DNA of 64,000 bases from Dendrophyllia cribrosa (GCA_024195265.1 JAJLRJ010000002.1:15867764-15931763); one strand, 5' to 3'. Counted from the first letter of the stretch, positions 48,801 through 59,463 are shown. The notes: a model not told the origin generated them from the letters alone. A program made the numbers and translations.

Positions 48801-51090
48801 TTAGAACAAATGGAACCATGCAAAAGTACTGCTGAAGAGGTTTCATTTGAATGGTCACACCATAGGATTTCATCAACAGACTCAAAAGTTAAAACAAATG
48901 GTACCATGGAAAAGTACTGCTGAAGAGGTTTGAATTGAATGGTCACACCATAGGATTTTATTGACAGACTCACAAGTTAGAACTACACTACATGTCTCCA
49001 TATTTGACTCTGGGAGTGAAAAAGTTAAATTAAATTTAAACAAAACAACAGGTAGAATGCCCCCTGATCATTACCAGCTGGTTGTATTTTTCCTGGAGTT
49101 AATGATCTCACAAAATCCTCTGGTGTCATAAACACTTCATTATCTTCTCCGATGTGTACAATTTTAAGTGATGCAAAGTATCTGAAGACCTTGTCTGGTG
49201 TACTGTACTGCCTTATACGGTTTTCATATTCAATAATCTGAAGAAGAAAGCAAATGAAAGGTGCAATAATGTTGTTTTTATGCCCACAGTGAGAGAGCAA
49301 TCTCCTGCAGTGTAATGCATGACATTGTTTTGCCACTTGCCATAGCTATTTGCACAATATGGCACCTGTCATTTTTAACAAATCAGAATGCTGCGTTCCT
49401 GCACAAGAATGGGAATTTAAAAAAATCTGGGCCTTGTGTGCAGGTCCTCCTCTCTCCACCCGACTCTCTTGCTGGCTCATAACTCATGGCTTCACTGCTT
49501 GAGAGCAACAAATTGCTGCAAACACAACTCTTGGACAGCCCTAGAGATAAATAGCTGATGAAAATAGCAATATTGATATCGGCGCTATATAAGTATTATT
49601 ATTATTATTATTAAATTTGTCACAGAACAAACGTCTAGAGTAGGACTGGAGTGCAAGGACAGCAATTTGTTGCTTGTGAATTCAAATATGAGTTTTCAGC
49701 CATGGAGCGTCGCATCATAGTTAGTAGTAACTATGGTCGCATACATATCATAGCTGGATTTTAAGGCTCAATCCGCTAACGAAATGAGCCAAAATTTGGC
49801 CAAATCCTACTACAAAAACTACTCTTTCCAAAGCCGAGATTCCTTTGTCAAAGGCTGAATGTGTTTCATTTGGCAAAAAATCCAGCTGTGTTGATAATTT
49901 TGGGGTCTCGTTCCTGCAAGTCCAGACAAACTCAGTCAAACTTCAAGTTTTTTAAAACCACTCTCGCAAGCTTCAAAAGTGCAACTAACCCCCAATGATG
50001 TTTTTCACCAAATGAAATCTCCTAATTGTCCTGATTACCTGTGCCAAAATTTTTTTACCGTAGCATTTTTCCTTGATTTTTTATAGTTTTTTAAAGTTTC
50101 AAATTTTGGCGATTCTTTCGGCCAGTTCGAGCAATGTGAAGAATGAGTCCGAGTTTTGCTTTGACGTCTTGTGACGTCATCGAAGGAGATTGATTTTCAT
50201 GATGCGAAGAGCAAAGGAACTGGGCAAACACAAAAAAGGCATTGGAGTGCACAAAATGCCTTTTTTGACTTTTGAGTACCATTCGCATTAAAATGCCTTC
50301 TCCTTTGTCGCTTCACGGTGATATACTTATAAGAATGCGGCAAATGGTCTCCTTTGATGAAGTCACAGCAAAGTTCGAACCCAGCTCCCACAAATGCTCG
50401 GTAATGGGGCAGAAGCACCTAACTTCAAACAGCTGTAGAAACGTGGAAAAGGCTAAATTTGTAATCGATGCAGCCATTTAAAAGCACAGTCCACCACCAG
50501 CAGAGAATGGTAGGCCTGTTGTTTTATATTTTCAACCTGGAACCAGCTACCTGCAAAAGATACAAGCCGCACCCAAAGAAACGCCTGAACTTGAGGGGGA
50601 GGGGTGGCTACAACTGAGTGGCCCTTAGGAACTGAGCTACATGTGCATAGGCTTTGACTTTGCAAAATATATTTACTATTAAAACATCTCAACACTTTCT
50701 CACCCTTCTTTCCTTGAATCCGTGTTTACCCTTCTTGCTTTTACCGTCGGTTTCTTCATTACCATCTTTTTTATTTTCATCCGTGTTGCTTTCACTGTGA
50801 GAGTTTCTACTATCGATGGAGGGATTTGGACTCTCCGCCTTTGCCTTGCTAAGTTTTCTATACAAACAATAACTTGAACCGATCAGTCCCACAGACGAAC
50901 CAATGATGGCAGCTACCAACCGTTTTTGGCGACGATTGTAAGCCTCTCTGTCAAAATCTTGTCCGCTTGTTTGATTTCCTGCACTTGCAAATCGCGCTGC
51001 ACAGCATCGAAGATTCCATAGCAATACATTTTTGTTTGGTCTGGCTGCCTGATTGTTTATGAAACCACGTAAAAATGTTAGCCTAGACAT
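39887..51090 (-). CDS. MICU1: MICU1, mitochondrial calcium uptake protein (11 exons, 502 aa)
   Basis: Minus-strand exons: 51090-50704, 49237-49075, 47270-47233, 47051-46931, 45464-45382, 44366-44169, 43285-43145, 41887-41779, 41664-41575, 40152-40082 and 39994-39887. All are GT-AG; 1509 nt with a TGA stop. MICU1 sits in the intermembrane space and gates the mitochondrial calcium uniporter. Seen: arginine-containing mitochondrial presequence, one membrane-like segment ([20 protein letters not shown]), a Lys/Arg-rich stretch before [15 protein letters not shown]-hand loops D250-E261 ([12 protein letters not shown]) and D441-E452 ([12 protein letters not shown]), both with calcium-binding residues intact, and C483, matching the human cysteine that bonds MICU2. 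The GF-x-R and YENRIRxYSTPDK segments favour MICU1 over MICU2 or MICU3. Human MICU1 is 476 aa. Confidence 0.95.
40260..40399. mobile_element. ~140-bp MITE in MICU1 intron 9
   Basis: CAGTGGAAGCTCTCATTAGC at the left is an imperfect inverse of GTCGCTTACGGGAGCTTGCC at the right. TAAGCGGYCA-type motifs recur inside. A related single end is seen near 6405 (TTGAAGCTCCCATAAGCGG). Confidence 0.5.
40911..41135. mobile_element. 225-bp TTAA-flanked MITE in MICU1 intron 9
   Basis: TTAA at 40907-40910 and 41136-41139 flanks AGGGGCAGTATCATGAGGTT and AACCTCGTGATACTGCCCCT, inverted with one mismatch. Likely piggyBac-type, a different family from copies A-C. Confidence 0.75.
42442..43068. mobile_element. 627-bp TTAA-flanked element, copy B (MICU1 intron 7)
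   Basis: TTAA at 42438-42441 and 43069-43072 flanks CCCATTGACTCCT and GGTGTCAATGGG. The ends match those of copies A and C but the interior is different. Non-coding. Confidence 0.75.
46330..46480 (+). pseudogene. LINE ORF2 tail remnant in MICU1 intron 4
   Basis: A short frame reads [17 protein letters not shown] before a stop, then IRSM. This is the WNxLP...SFKRxL pattern at the C-terminus of CR1/jockey-type proteins. It is followed by AT-rich sequence. Too short to assign a clade. Confidence 0.5.
46583..46770. mobile_element. 188-bp MITE in MICU1 intron 4
   Basis: TAGACCTTTTTCATAATGGC at the left and GCCATCATGAAAAAGGTCTA at the right are inverse with one mismatch. Inner arms TAATTAGCCCTAGTGGCCTC and GAGGCCAATAGGGCTAATTA also pair. 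Confidence 0.75.
47302..48309. mobile_element. 1008-bp TTAA-flanked element, copy C (MICU1 intron 2)
   Basis: TTAA at 47298-47301 and 48310-48313, ends CCCATTGACACCTGA and TCAGGTGTGAATGGG. It matches copy A in RBM22 along its length with scattered substitutions. The left edge lies 27 nt from the MICU1 exon 3 acceptor (exon edge 47270, minus strand). Confidence 0.85.
48631..48982. repeat. 88-bp tandem repeat, four copies (MICU1 intron 2)
   Basis: Copies begin CAAATGGTACCATG at 48631, 48719, 48807 and 48895. Each holds AAAAGTACTGC, GAATGGTCACACCATAGGAT and CAGACTC. A single diverged relative lies at about 5366-5445 in MOB1 intron 3. Confidence 0.85.
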
Positions 51091-51240
51091 TGTCTTTTAC
51101 TTTACGCGATGAATGAGTTTTCTTGGCTCTTTCTTGTTGACTAAGGATATTTTGAAAGTTGGAAAATGATATCTTATATGAAGCAACATAACACACCACA
51201 TAACCAAGAGAATCCGGTAGTAAGTTCGTGTTCCAGTACA
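51091..51240. promoter_or_regulatory. MICU1 5' flank between start codon and satellite
   Basis: Only about 150-190 bp of unique sequence separates the MICU1 ATG (minus strand) from the tandem array. If the first exon has no upstream non-coding exon, the promoter lies here or inside the array. No TATA box seen. Confidence 0.35.
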
Positions 51241-51284
51241 CTAAAGGAAAAATCCGCTACAATATCTTCACTTAAACCATCACC

Positions 51285-52738
51285 AATCATAACTACACGT
51301 CATCCAACATCACTGTACGTCACCCAATGTCGCTAGACATCATCTAACATCACTATTCGTCATCCAATGTCGCTAGACATCATACAGCATCACTAGGCAT
51401 CATACAGCATCACTAGGCATCATCTAACGTGACTAGACATCATCCAACATCACTAGGCATCATACAGCATCACTAGGCATCATACAGCATCACTAGGCAT
51501 CATCTAACGTGACTAGACATCATCCAACATCACTAGGCATCAAACAGCATCACTAGGCATCATCTAACGTAACTAGACATCATCCAACATCACTAGGCAT
51601 CATACAGCATCACTAGGCATCATCTAACGTAACTAGACATCATCCAACATCACTAGGCATCATACAGCATCACTAGGCATCATCTAACGTAACTAGACAT
51701 CATCCAACATCACTAGGCATCATGCAGCATCACTAGGCATCATCTAACGTAACTAGACATTATCCAACATCACTAGGCATCATACAGCATCACTAGGCAT
51801 CATCTAACGTAAACAGACATCATCCAACATCACTAGGCATCATGCAGCATCACTAGGCAGCATGTAACGTAACTAGACATCATCCAACATCACTAGGCAT
51901 AATACAGCATCACTAGGCATCATCTAACGTAACTAGGCATCATCTAACGTAACTAGACATCATCCAACATCACTATGCATCATACAGCATCACTAGGCAT
52001 CATCTAACGTAACTAGACATCATCCTATAACACTAGGCATCATACAGCATCACTAGGCATCATCTAACGTAACTAGACATCATCCAACATCACTAGACAT
52101 CATACAGCATCACTAGGCATCATCTAACGCAACTAGACATCATCCAACATCACTAGGCATCATGCAGCATCACTAGGCATCATCTAACGTAACTAGACAT
52201 CATCCAACATCACTAGGCATAATACAGCATCACTAGGCATCATCTAACGTAACTAGACATCATCCAACATCACTAGGCATCATACAGCATCACTAGACAT
52301 CATCTAACTTAACTAGACGTCATCCAACATCACTAGGCATCATGCAGCATCACTAGGCATCATCCAACATCACTAGGCATCATACAGCATCACTAGCCAT
52401 CATCTAACGTAACTAGACATTATCCAACATCACTAGGCATAATACAGCATCACTAGGCATCATCTAACGTAACTAGACATCATCCAACATCACTAGGCAT
52501 CATACAGCATTACTAGGCATCATCTAACGTAACTAGACATCATCCAACATCACTAGGCATCATGCAGCATCACTAGGCATCATCGAACGTAACCAGACAT
52601 CATCCAACATCACTAGGCTTCATCCAGCATCACTAGGCATCATCTAACGTAACTAGACATCATCAAACATCACTAGGCATCATACAGCATCACTAGGCAT
52701 CATCTAACGTAACTAGACATCATCCAACATCACTAGCC
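51285..52738. repeat. Satellite, 20-bp unit in a 60-bp higher-order repeat
   Basis: About 1.45 kb built from CATCATNNAACATCACTAGG-like 20-mers. Three variants alternate, identified by TCTAACGTAACTAGA, TCCAACATCACTAGG and TACAGCATCACTAGG, so the exact period is 60 bp. It stays in phase for over 20 repeats, with an irregular left edge (51285-51420) and one extra 20-bp unit near 51925. All three forward frames contain stops, so it is non-coding. It ends directly at the first bases of the Ty3 gag remnant. Confidence 0.95.
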
Positions 52739-52740
52739 TA

Positions 52741-53105
52741 CATGTGAAGCAGTGAAGGGGTCAGTGAACTTGCAGTCGGTTGTAAACGAAATTGTTGCCG
52801 GCCAAAAACTCCTAGCTGAGAACCTCCAAAAGCAGCAGAAATTACTGGCTGACCATATGAGGAGCCAACAGTCAGCTCTTGACAAACAAAAGAAAACCAT
52901 TGCGCAGCAACAACAACAACAGCAACAACAACAGCAACAATGCTCACTACGGCAACCCGGCTGTTTTGGGTGCGGTTCAACCAGTCATTTTCAGAGAGAC
53001 TGCCCTGCTAGCAATGGAAGAAACCAACGAGGAGTTGGCGGAAAGACAAACAACCGACAGAACTTCCAGCCGCCAGCGTTAAACGAGAAGACTCCACGGC
53101 AGTGA
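52741..53105 (+). pseudogene. Ty3-type gag remnant (nucleocapsid)
   Basis: The frame enters from the satellite without an ATG. It encodes a coiled, Gln-rich segment (a CAA/CAG run near 52908-52941) and then a retroviral-type zinc knuckle CFGCGSTSHFQRDC with C-x2-C-x4-H-x4-C spacing (about 52960-53010). Most of gag and the 5' LTR are missing. It ends overlapping the protease frame by a few bases in another frame, as in many Ty3 elements. Confidence 0.8.
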
Positions 53106-53945
53106 GCCATGCCGTGGAGGAGGGGAATAGTGGCTCTAAACCTCTACCAAAAGACGAATGCACGCCAATACACATGGTTGGTGGTACCCCAACGGTTCAA
53201 GCAAGGCTTGCTGGTGTTGACGTGCTGTGTGTGGTGGACTCTGGGTCAATGGTGTCCTTCGTGACGGAAGAATTCTATAAAAAGAAACTCCAGCCAACCT
53301 GCGGGCGCATGAGACAAGACGGGCGAATGCTTACCCTGCGTGCTGCTAACCTGGGCTGCTAATGGGCTTGAGATTCCGTACCTGGGGTACCTTGATTTAG
53401 ACGTAGAGGTTGATGGGGTGAACGTACCCGGCTGTGGAGTACTAGTCTTAAAAGACATCCCTGCCACTGTCAAGCAGAGACGAGAGGTGCCTGGACTCCT
53501 TGGAACTAATGTACTGGCGCAAATCCCCAAGTTTGGTGGCCTGCTCCAGCAAAGGACCACAGCTGAGCCAAGGACTGCAGGAACCTGTACCTCTGGCTTT
53601 GTCCGAGTCGCTGTAAAGTACCCAGTGCTGGTGCCCCCAAACTCAGTAGCAAGTGTAGCTGTCACTGCATGGTCCCGCCTGTGGTCACTGGTGGAACCCC
53701 TCAGTGTACCAGTACCAGGAAACATTCAGGTAGCGAATACCCTGGTTAATGGCGCTAAGATGTGCTTCCTCATCCAAGTCGTGAACCCCTCCCCAAAGGA
53801 TGTATGGCTAAAGCCTCGAACACGCCTTGGAACGGTACGTGGTGCAGCAAAGGTGAACAGTGGAGATCAGCTGGAGTTTGATGTGCGCAGCAACGAGGTG
53901 ATAGTGTCCTGCCTTCTGGGAGCAGAGGACCAGAAGCCTTCCTGA
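53102..53945 (+). pseudogene. Ty3-type protease region, broken
   Basis: The aspartic-protease signature VVDSGSMVSFV is present at about 53230-53265. The frame changes near 53340-53362, continues for about 200 codons and meets an in-frame stop at 53943-53945. Because of these breaks it cannot make a continuous Gag-Pol. Confidence 0.75.
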
Positions 53946-54980
53946 TCACCGGAGCCTGGAAAACCTGCGACCCCCCAGAGCAAGCAAGATCTCCCTGCTG
54001 AAATAAACCTGACAGATTTCCCCGGGACCCCAGCTGAAAAGCAAGAGGCGTTGCGAATCTTCACCACTTATGCAGATGTGTTTGCTCGTGAAGGAGATAG
54101 CCTTGGAAGAACCACCACCATTCAGCACAAGATACCAACATCTGATGACATCCCTGTGAATCAGCGTCACAGACGGATCCCTCCAAACCAGCTGGCTGAG
54201 GTGAAGGAGCATTTACAAGATCTGTTAAATAAGGGTGTTATCAAGCCAAGCCAGAGCAAGCATGCATCCCCAATTGTACTTGTCCGGAAGAAAAGTGGTG
54301 CGCTGCGCATGTGCGTGGACTATCCTCAGCTCAATTCCAAAGTCAAGCGTGATGCTTACCCTCTTCTTAGGATAGATGAGAGCCTGGATGTCTTAGGAGG
54401 TGCCAAGTACTTCTCCACCATTGATCTGGCCTCCGCCTACAACCAGGTAGAAGTTGACCCCGCAGACCGGCACAAGACAGCTTTCACCACGCCCTTTGGA
54501 CTGTTCGAGTACAACCGAATGCCGTTCGGTCTCGGAGGTGCCCCTGCCACCTTTCAGCGTGTTATGCAGACCATTTTCCGTGATGAGTTACTGGAAGTTC
54601 TGATTGTCTATCTGGACGACATCATTGTCTTCAGTCAAGACATCAAGACCCAACTGCAGCGCCTGGAGATGGTGTTCCGTAGGCTGCGATAGCATGGACT
54701 GAAGATCGAGGTTAAGAAATGTCAGTTCTTCCGGCCGAAGGTGACGTACCTTGGACATGTAGTGTCTGCTGACGGTGTCGCCACCGACCCTGCCAAGACA
54801 GAAGTAGTAACAAACTGGCCACAACCCAGAACCCTCAAAGACCTGAGATCCTTCCTTGGCTTCGCCTCATACTACCGAAGATTTGTCCCACACTTTGCGC
54901 AACTGGCAAGACCCCTACACGAGTTGGTCTCCAAGCTGTACGAAGCATGGGAAGCAGAGAAGCAAGTCTGTTGGAGGTGA
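53946..54980 (+). pseudogene. Ty3-type reverse transcriptase, broken
   Basis: Ordered RT motifs: ASPIVLVRKKSG, LRMCVDYPQLN, FSTIDLASAYNQV, FEYNRMPFGL and the catalytic YLDD at 54609-54620. A TAG stop at 54690-54692 interrupts the frame. The same frame continues with TYLGHVVSADGV and SFLGFASYYRRFV until a frame change near 54955-54980 into the RNase H segment. Confidence 0.85.
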
Positions 54981-57174
54981 TTGGAACCAGGAGTGCCAGA
55001 AAGCATTCGATAGCCTTAAACAAGCTCTGACCAGCCCACCAGTGTTAGCTTACCCTATCTACACAAAGTCTTTCATTGTCGAAGTAGATGCCTCTAATGA
55101 TGGTCTAGGAGCGGTGGTGTCGCAGGAACAAGATGGTAGAATCAGGCCAATAGCCTACGCTAGTCGTGCCCTCAGAGGAGCTGAGAGGAAAATGGAGAAC
55201 TACTCTTCCAGAAAACTGGAACTCCTAGCTCTCAAGTGGGCCGTATCAGAAAAGTTCCGTGAGTACCTGATCTCCTCCACCTTTACAGTAATGACCGACA
55301 ATAACCCTCTCACATACCTGCAGTTGAAGAGTAAGCTTAAGGCCGTTGAGCAGCGATGGGTGTCCAAACTAGCTAACTTCAATTTCAACATAAAGTGCCG
55401 TGCTGGAAAGCAGAATGCCAATGCTGACGCACTCAGCCGCCTCGACCGGCCGGAAAATGAAGAGTGTGACATTGACCAAGTAGAAGTAATTCTGGCTTCA
55501 TCCCTTAGCACTACTGCCGTACCTGAATTTGTAAGGGAGCAACTACTCCAGTCAGCAGTGTTCCTGGCAGAGAACCCTACCGCAGCAGTTGAGCAGTTAA
55601 CAGTAGACCCTCCCCAAACGTACAGCACAGGCCCATTACCTTCCTGGAATTTAAAGCAGTTGGCCAGATTGCAGAATGCAGATACCACCGTAAAGCGTAT
55701 GATCCATTACCGCACCATTGGTTGCAAGCCCTCACCACGTGAGAGAAGAGCTGAGTCTCGTGAGGCGAAACAACTTCTTAACCAGTGGGACCGTATCATA
55801 GAGAAGAAGGGCGTACTCTACCGCAGCAACTCTGACAACCATGGCAACCAGCACCTGCAGCTAATCCTGCCTGACAGTATCCGTGGGGAGTTCCTCAATC
55901 GTGTTCATGACCAGTGTGGTCATCAGGGACTAGAGCGAACAGAACAGTTGGTTCGTGAACGCTGCTGGTGGCCTGGACTGCACAACCACGTCAAACAGTA
56001 CCTGTCGGAATGCGAGCGTTGCGTCGTAGCAAAGGGACCCTACCTGCCTGTCAAGACACCAATGACGAGTATCGTCGCTACAAAGCCCCTGGAAGTACTA
56101 GCCATGGACTTCACCCAGCTTGAGCCTGCATCAGATGGCAGAGAAAATGTCCTGGTACTTACTGATGTATTTACCAAGTTCACTGTCGCAGTATCAACCA
56201 GAGACCAGCGAGCGAGCACCGTCGTCAAAACCTTAGTTCGTGACTGGTTCCTGGTGTATGGTGTCCCCAAGCGGATCCACTCTGATCAGGGCAGATGTTT
56301 CGAAGCAGAAGTTGTGCAAGAGCTTTGTCAGATGTATGATATCAAGAAGTCTAGAAGCACACCCTACCATCCCCAAGGAAACGGCCAATGTGAACGCTTT
56401 AACCGTACCCTGCATGACCTCCTACGTAGCCTTCCAGCTGAGAAGAAGAGGAAGTGGCCTGAGCACCTTAAGGAACTGTGTTATGCATACAATGCAACAC
56501 CACATTCCTCCACAGGTTACTCTCCTCATTACCTCTTATTTGCAACCGATCCAAGGCTACCTGTTGATCTTTTGCCTCCCTCTGACCAAGATGACCCACC
56601 AACTGATAATGGAGAATGGCTAACCCAGCATCAGAATCGCTTACGTGATGCTCACCAGCAAGCTCAGAGAAAACTGAGGGCTGAAGCTAACTTCCGGAAA
56701 CAGCAGTTTGATCGCCGCCGACAAGTAAAGCCTGACGAGATTCCCATTGGAGAGAGAGTTTTCACCCGAAGCCACCCACAGGGGAGAGCTAAGATCCAAG
56801 ACAGATGGAACTCTAAGGTCTACAAGGTTGTTAATCGTCGTGACAATGTTTACGAAATTGAACCAGCTGATGGTCATGGCCCAAGCAGAACTGTCAACCG
56901 CTCAGAACTTCAAGTGTGCCCCAAACCAAGGCCCCTACAGGTGCAACCCCCTAATCACAGACGGAGCCGAGTACCCTTGCGAAGAGTCCCCTCTGAAACC
57001 TCTGATGACTCCTCAGACGATGCTGACGATATTGAGATTGCATTTGATGCCCCACAAGTGCCTGTACCATTACCAGTCGCAGAGCCAGACGGACCAATAC
57101 TGCGTCGTTCTGCCAGGCTTAACAAAGGACAACATAGCAACCCTTATAATCAGCCTAGGGCTTCATTTAAGTAA
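54950..57174 (+). pseudogene. Ty3-type RNase H and integrase
   Basis: About 740 codons remain open. RNase H: VEVDASNDGLGAV, the SSRKLELLALKW helix and TVMTDNNPL. Integrase: HHCC zinc finger (HDQCGHQG ... CERCVVAK) and a DD35E core with D at 56107-56109, D at 56284-56286 (HSDQG) and E at 56392-56394 (CERFNRT). A GPY/F-like C-terminal domain and a Ser/Asp-rich tail follow. All catalytic residues are retained. It is called a pseudogene because it has no start of its own and the upstream pol is broken. No chromodomain seen. Confidence 0.85.
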
Positions 57175-57236
57175 TTTTTATGTTTAGTTTTATAGTTTTA
57201 TTGATTTTGTTTAGCTCGCATGAGGACATGGCAAGC

Positions 57237-57251
57237 AAAAGCAGGGAGGAG
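57237..57251 (+). promoter_or_regulatory. Polypurine tract of the Ty3 element
   Basis: AAAAGCAGGGAGGAG lies directly before the TGTGACC start of the LTR, the expected place for the plus-strand primer. Confidence 0.75.
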
Positions 57252-57789
57252 TGTGACCAGGTCACATTTTGTCTTGTTTAGTTTTCATTCAAATTATTCC
57301 AAATTACTCCCAAGGATTCTTGTTAGTCGTTATTCAGTTATTTGCCTAAATTACTAAGTTTCCTTTCACACCTTGTTTTGCTATCATTTTGTTATATTAT
57401 TCCCACACATTTCTTGTACCTAATTCCCGTTGTGTAGGAGTAGTAAACACTTAGTTCCCTTAGGTAAATCCTGTATTTGTGGGCTACAAATTCACTCTCT
57501 AACCTTATTTGGTTTAGAGTTAAGTTTATAGTTTCCTGAAATATATTATAAATTGGCTACCTTTGCTCAGTGGATTTAGTTGGTTTAGTTGGTTAGTCTG
57601 TGCAACAACAACAAGAGCAAGTTCAGTTCTCAAGCAGACGTCCTAAGTTCAGATGCTTAATTCTCAATAACCCTTGTGTTACTCGTTCCCGTTTTGTATT
57701 ATTTGGCTTGTTTGTGGATTTGTAATAAACTCGTAAATCTTACACTCGAATCTGTGGTTTCTCTCGTCGACCGTTTTGGCCGTCTTACA
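57252..57789 (+). repeat. Ty3 3' LTR (about 538 bp)
   Basis: Begins TGTGACCAGGTCACA, itself an inverted repeat, and ends CTTACA, giving TG...CA termini. An AATAAA at 57724-57729 fits the R region. The following CTTGGAGCCAGCG looks like a primer-binding site (TGG then tRNA 3'-end complement), as expected after a 5' LTR rather than after a 3' LTR. No second LTR copy lies in the window for comparison, so ends are inferred. Confidence 0.65.
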
Positions 57790-57869
57790 CTTGGAGCCAG
57801 CGAATATGCGAGAGTGAAAGTAAACAGCATGCCACGAATTGGTAAACCGGGGAGCCAATAGCGGAGCTA
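57790..57869. other. Leader-like segment between LTR and BEL fragment
   Basis: Begins with a PBS-like TTGGAGCCAGCG. It has no continuous frame and no recognised domain. It may be the start of a second Ty3 internal region cut short by the BEL sequence. Confidence 0.4.
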
Positions 57870-58755
57870 ACTCGTTTTTGATGGACAATGATGTCCCCTG
57901 GGAAAGAAGTAGACTTGACCAACAAGTTCTTGACACAGGATTTCTCTTGCGATTACGAAAATCTCTGCAGACTTGAAGTGTTAGGCCTAGAAGAGCAGTT
58001 AAAGAGAAGTCCAGAAGGGTAGTACGAAGATGGTTTACCTTGGAAGGGCAATCATCCTCCTTTACTCAACAACGAAGCAGGAAGTTTGAAGAGACTGAAT
58101 GCACTCACAAAGAGATTGGAAAAACAACCGGGGATGCTTGAACGGTATGATACCGTGATTCAGGATCAGCTAGCCCAAGGTATCGTGGAGCGTGTGGAAA
58201 GTGAAACTAAAGAGAGAGAATTTTACATACCGCACAAACCAGTCATTCGGGAAACAGCTGAAAGTACCAAGTTACGCATTGTCTATGATGCATCTGCAAG
58301 AGCAAGTTAAAAGGCCCCATCCTTGAATGAAAGTCTCGAGATCGGACCACCGACTCAAATCCAGCTATGGAGCTTCCTGGTGAAAAACCGTTTCCATCCT
58401 GCAGCTATCTCAGGTGATCTAAAGCAAGCATTTCTGCAAGTTCGAATCTGGGAACCAGACAGAGATGTGATGCGGTTTCATTGGTACAAGGATCTGAAGA
58501 CTAAAGAGACTGAGGCGTTACGTTTCACGCGAGCTCTCTTTGGCTTGGCGCCGTCTCCCTTCTTGCTTGGGAACATCTCGAGCTCTGTCGGGAACGGTTT
58601 CCAGCAGAAGTTGAAGAAATCCTCCAAAGTCTTTACGTCGACGACACCATTACTGGTGGACCGACCGTTCGCGAGACACAGCACTTGAAAGAATCTGCGC
58701 AGACAACCTTCAGTGAAGCCCAGTTCGAATTACATAAATGGCACTCCAACGTACC
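57870..58755 (+). pseudogene. BEL/Pao pol, 5' part, broken
   Basis: The segment reads LEVLGLEEQLKRSPEG then, past a stop, GLPWKGNHPPL, typical of the BEL/Pao protease-RT linker. RT motifs follow: LRIVYDASA, ISGDLKQAFLQV, MRFHW, ALFGLAPSPFLL, and the catalytic YVDD at 58634-58645 in a different frame. Visible breaks are stops near 58020 and 58308-58310 and a frame change near 58570. It is interrupted at 58755-58768 by the Penelope-like element and resumes at 62512. Confidence 0.85.
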
Positions 58756-58768
58756 AGCCTTAGAAACA
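58755..58768. repeat. Left target-site duplication of the Penelope-like element
   Basis: CAGCCTTAGAAACA, repeated exactly at 62512-62525. GAAACA is also shared with the adjoining element end, so the left boundary is ambiguous by a few bases. Confidence 0.9.
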
Positions 58769-58822
58769 CGAGAATTTAGTTTTATCGACTGAGTCGATAA
58801 GGTAAATTGACCACCGTAAAAA

Positions 58823-58871
58823 GATTCAAATAGCTGACGTTTCGAGCGCTAGCCCTTCGTCGGAGCGAATC
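58823..58871 (-). ncRNA. Hammerhead-ribozyme-like motif, inverted copy
   Basis: Minus-strand copy of the motif described at 59304-59352, in the inverted terminal segment. Same core, CCGACGA and CGAAAC. Confidence 0.55.
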
Positions 58872-59149
58872 AAGGAATTGTGGGTAGTGTGTGGTTTTAT
58901 ATAGTAAGCGGTGGAGCTACGCTATTGGTGGAAATTTGGTGACGTGAAAAAGAAATGTAAATTAGTTGAATGAAAAGCGTTCGTTGATTCCGTGGGGTTT
59001 GAGAGTGCCGATTTGAAAGATGATTTTTTGTTCTAGGTTTTTACGGCTTTCTGTGTTACCCTGGTGTAGGGAAAGGCCGCAGATTGTCATGTGTTGTTTA
59101 GAATGGTTAGTAAGATTAAAATGGCGCGCGACTGGTTTGGATGCGTCTT

Positions 59150-59463
59150 TGTCATCTTTCAAATCGGCACTCTCAAACCCCACGGAATCAACGAACGCTT
59201 TTCATTCAACTAATTTACATTTCTTTTTCACGTCACCAAATTTCCACCAATAGCGTAGCTCCACCGCTTACTATATAAAACCACACACTACCCACAATTC
59301 CTTGATTCGCTCCGACGAAGGGCTAGCGCTCGAAACGTCAGCTATTTGAATCTTTTTACGGTGGTCAATTTACCTTATCGACTCAGTCGATAAAACTAAA
59401 TTCTCGTGTTTCATCCCCCCACCGACGCAGCACCACAGTTTCTCTAGAAACTAACCCCATTCA
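59150..59463 (+). repeat. Penelope-like 5' direct terminal repeat
   Basis: Near-identical to about 62203-62512. It starts inside the endonuclease coding end (…GTLKPHGINERFSFN then stop), includes a TATATAAAA box-like stretch (59272-59280) and the hammerhead-like motif, and ends CCCCATTCA. The only difference noted is ATCAACG against ATCTACG. Confidence 0.9.
59304..59352 (+). ncRNA. Hammerhead-ribozyme-like motif, 5' direct copy
   Basis: Arrangement of a type I hammerhead: stem I strand GATTCGCT, core CCGACGA (59312-59318), stem II GGGC-TAGC-GCTC, core GAAAC (59332-59336), minimal stem III ending GTC with predicted cleavage after 59339, then AGC and GAATC closing stem I. The conserved box is CUGANGA; here U4 is C. 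The very short stem III is known for Penelope-like hammerheads, which are proposed to act as dimers. Activity is doubtful with the U4 change. Confidence 0.6.

Noticed and set aside
51285..52738. CRISPR-like array
   Set aside because: Units are continuous tandem repeats without unique spacers, in an intron-containing animal genome.
53246..53725. 159-codon frame antisense to the Ty3 protease
   Set aside because: A shadow of the GC-richer pol sequence on the other strand.
58962..59183. Separate 73-codon minus-strand gene (…LTNHSKQHMTICGLSL…)
   Set aside because: It is the inverted copy of the endonuclease end of the Penelope-like element, not an independent gene.
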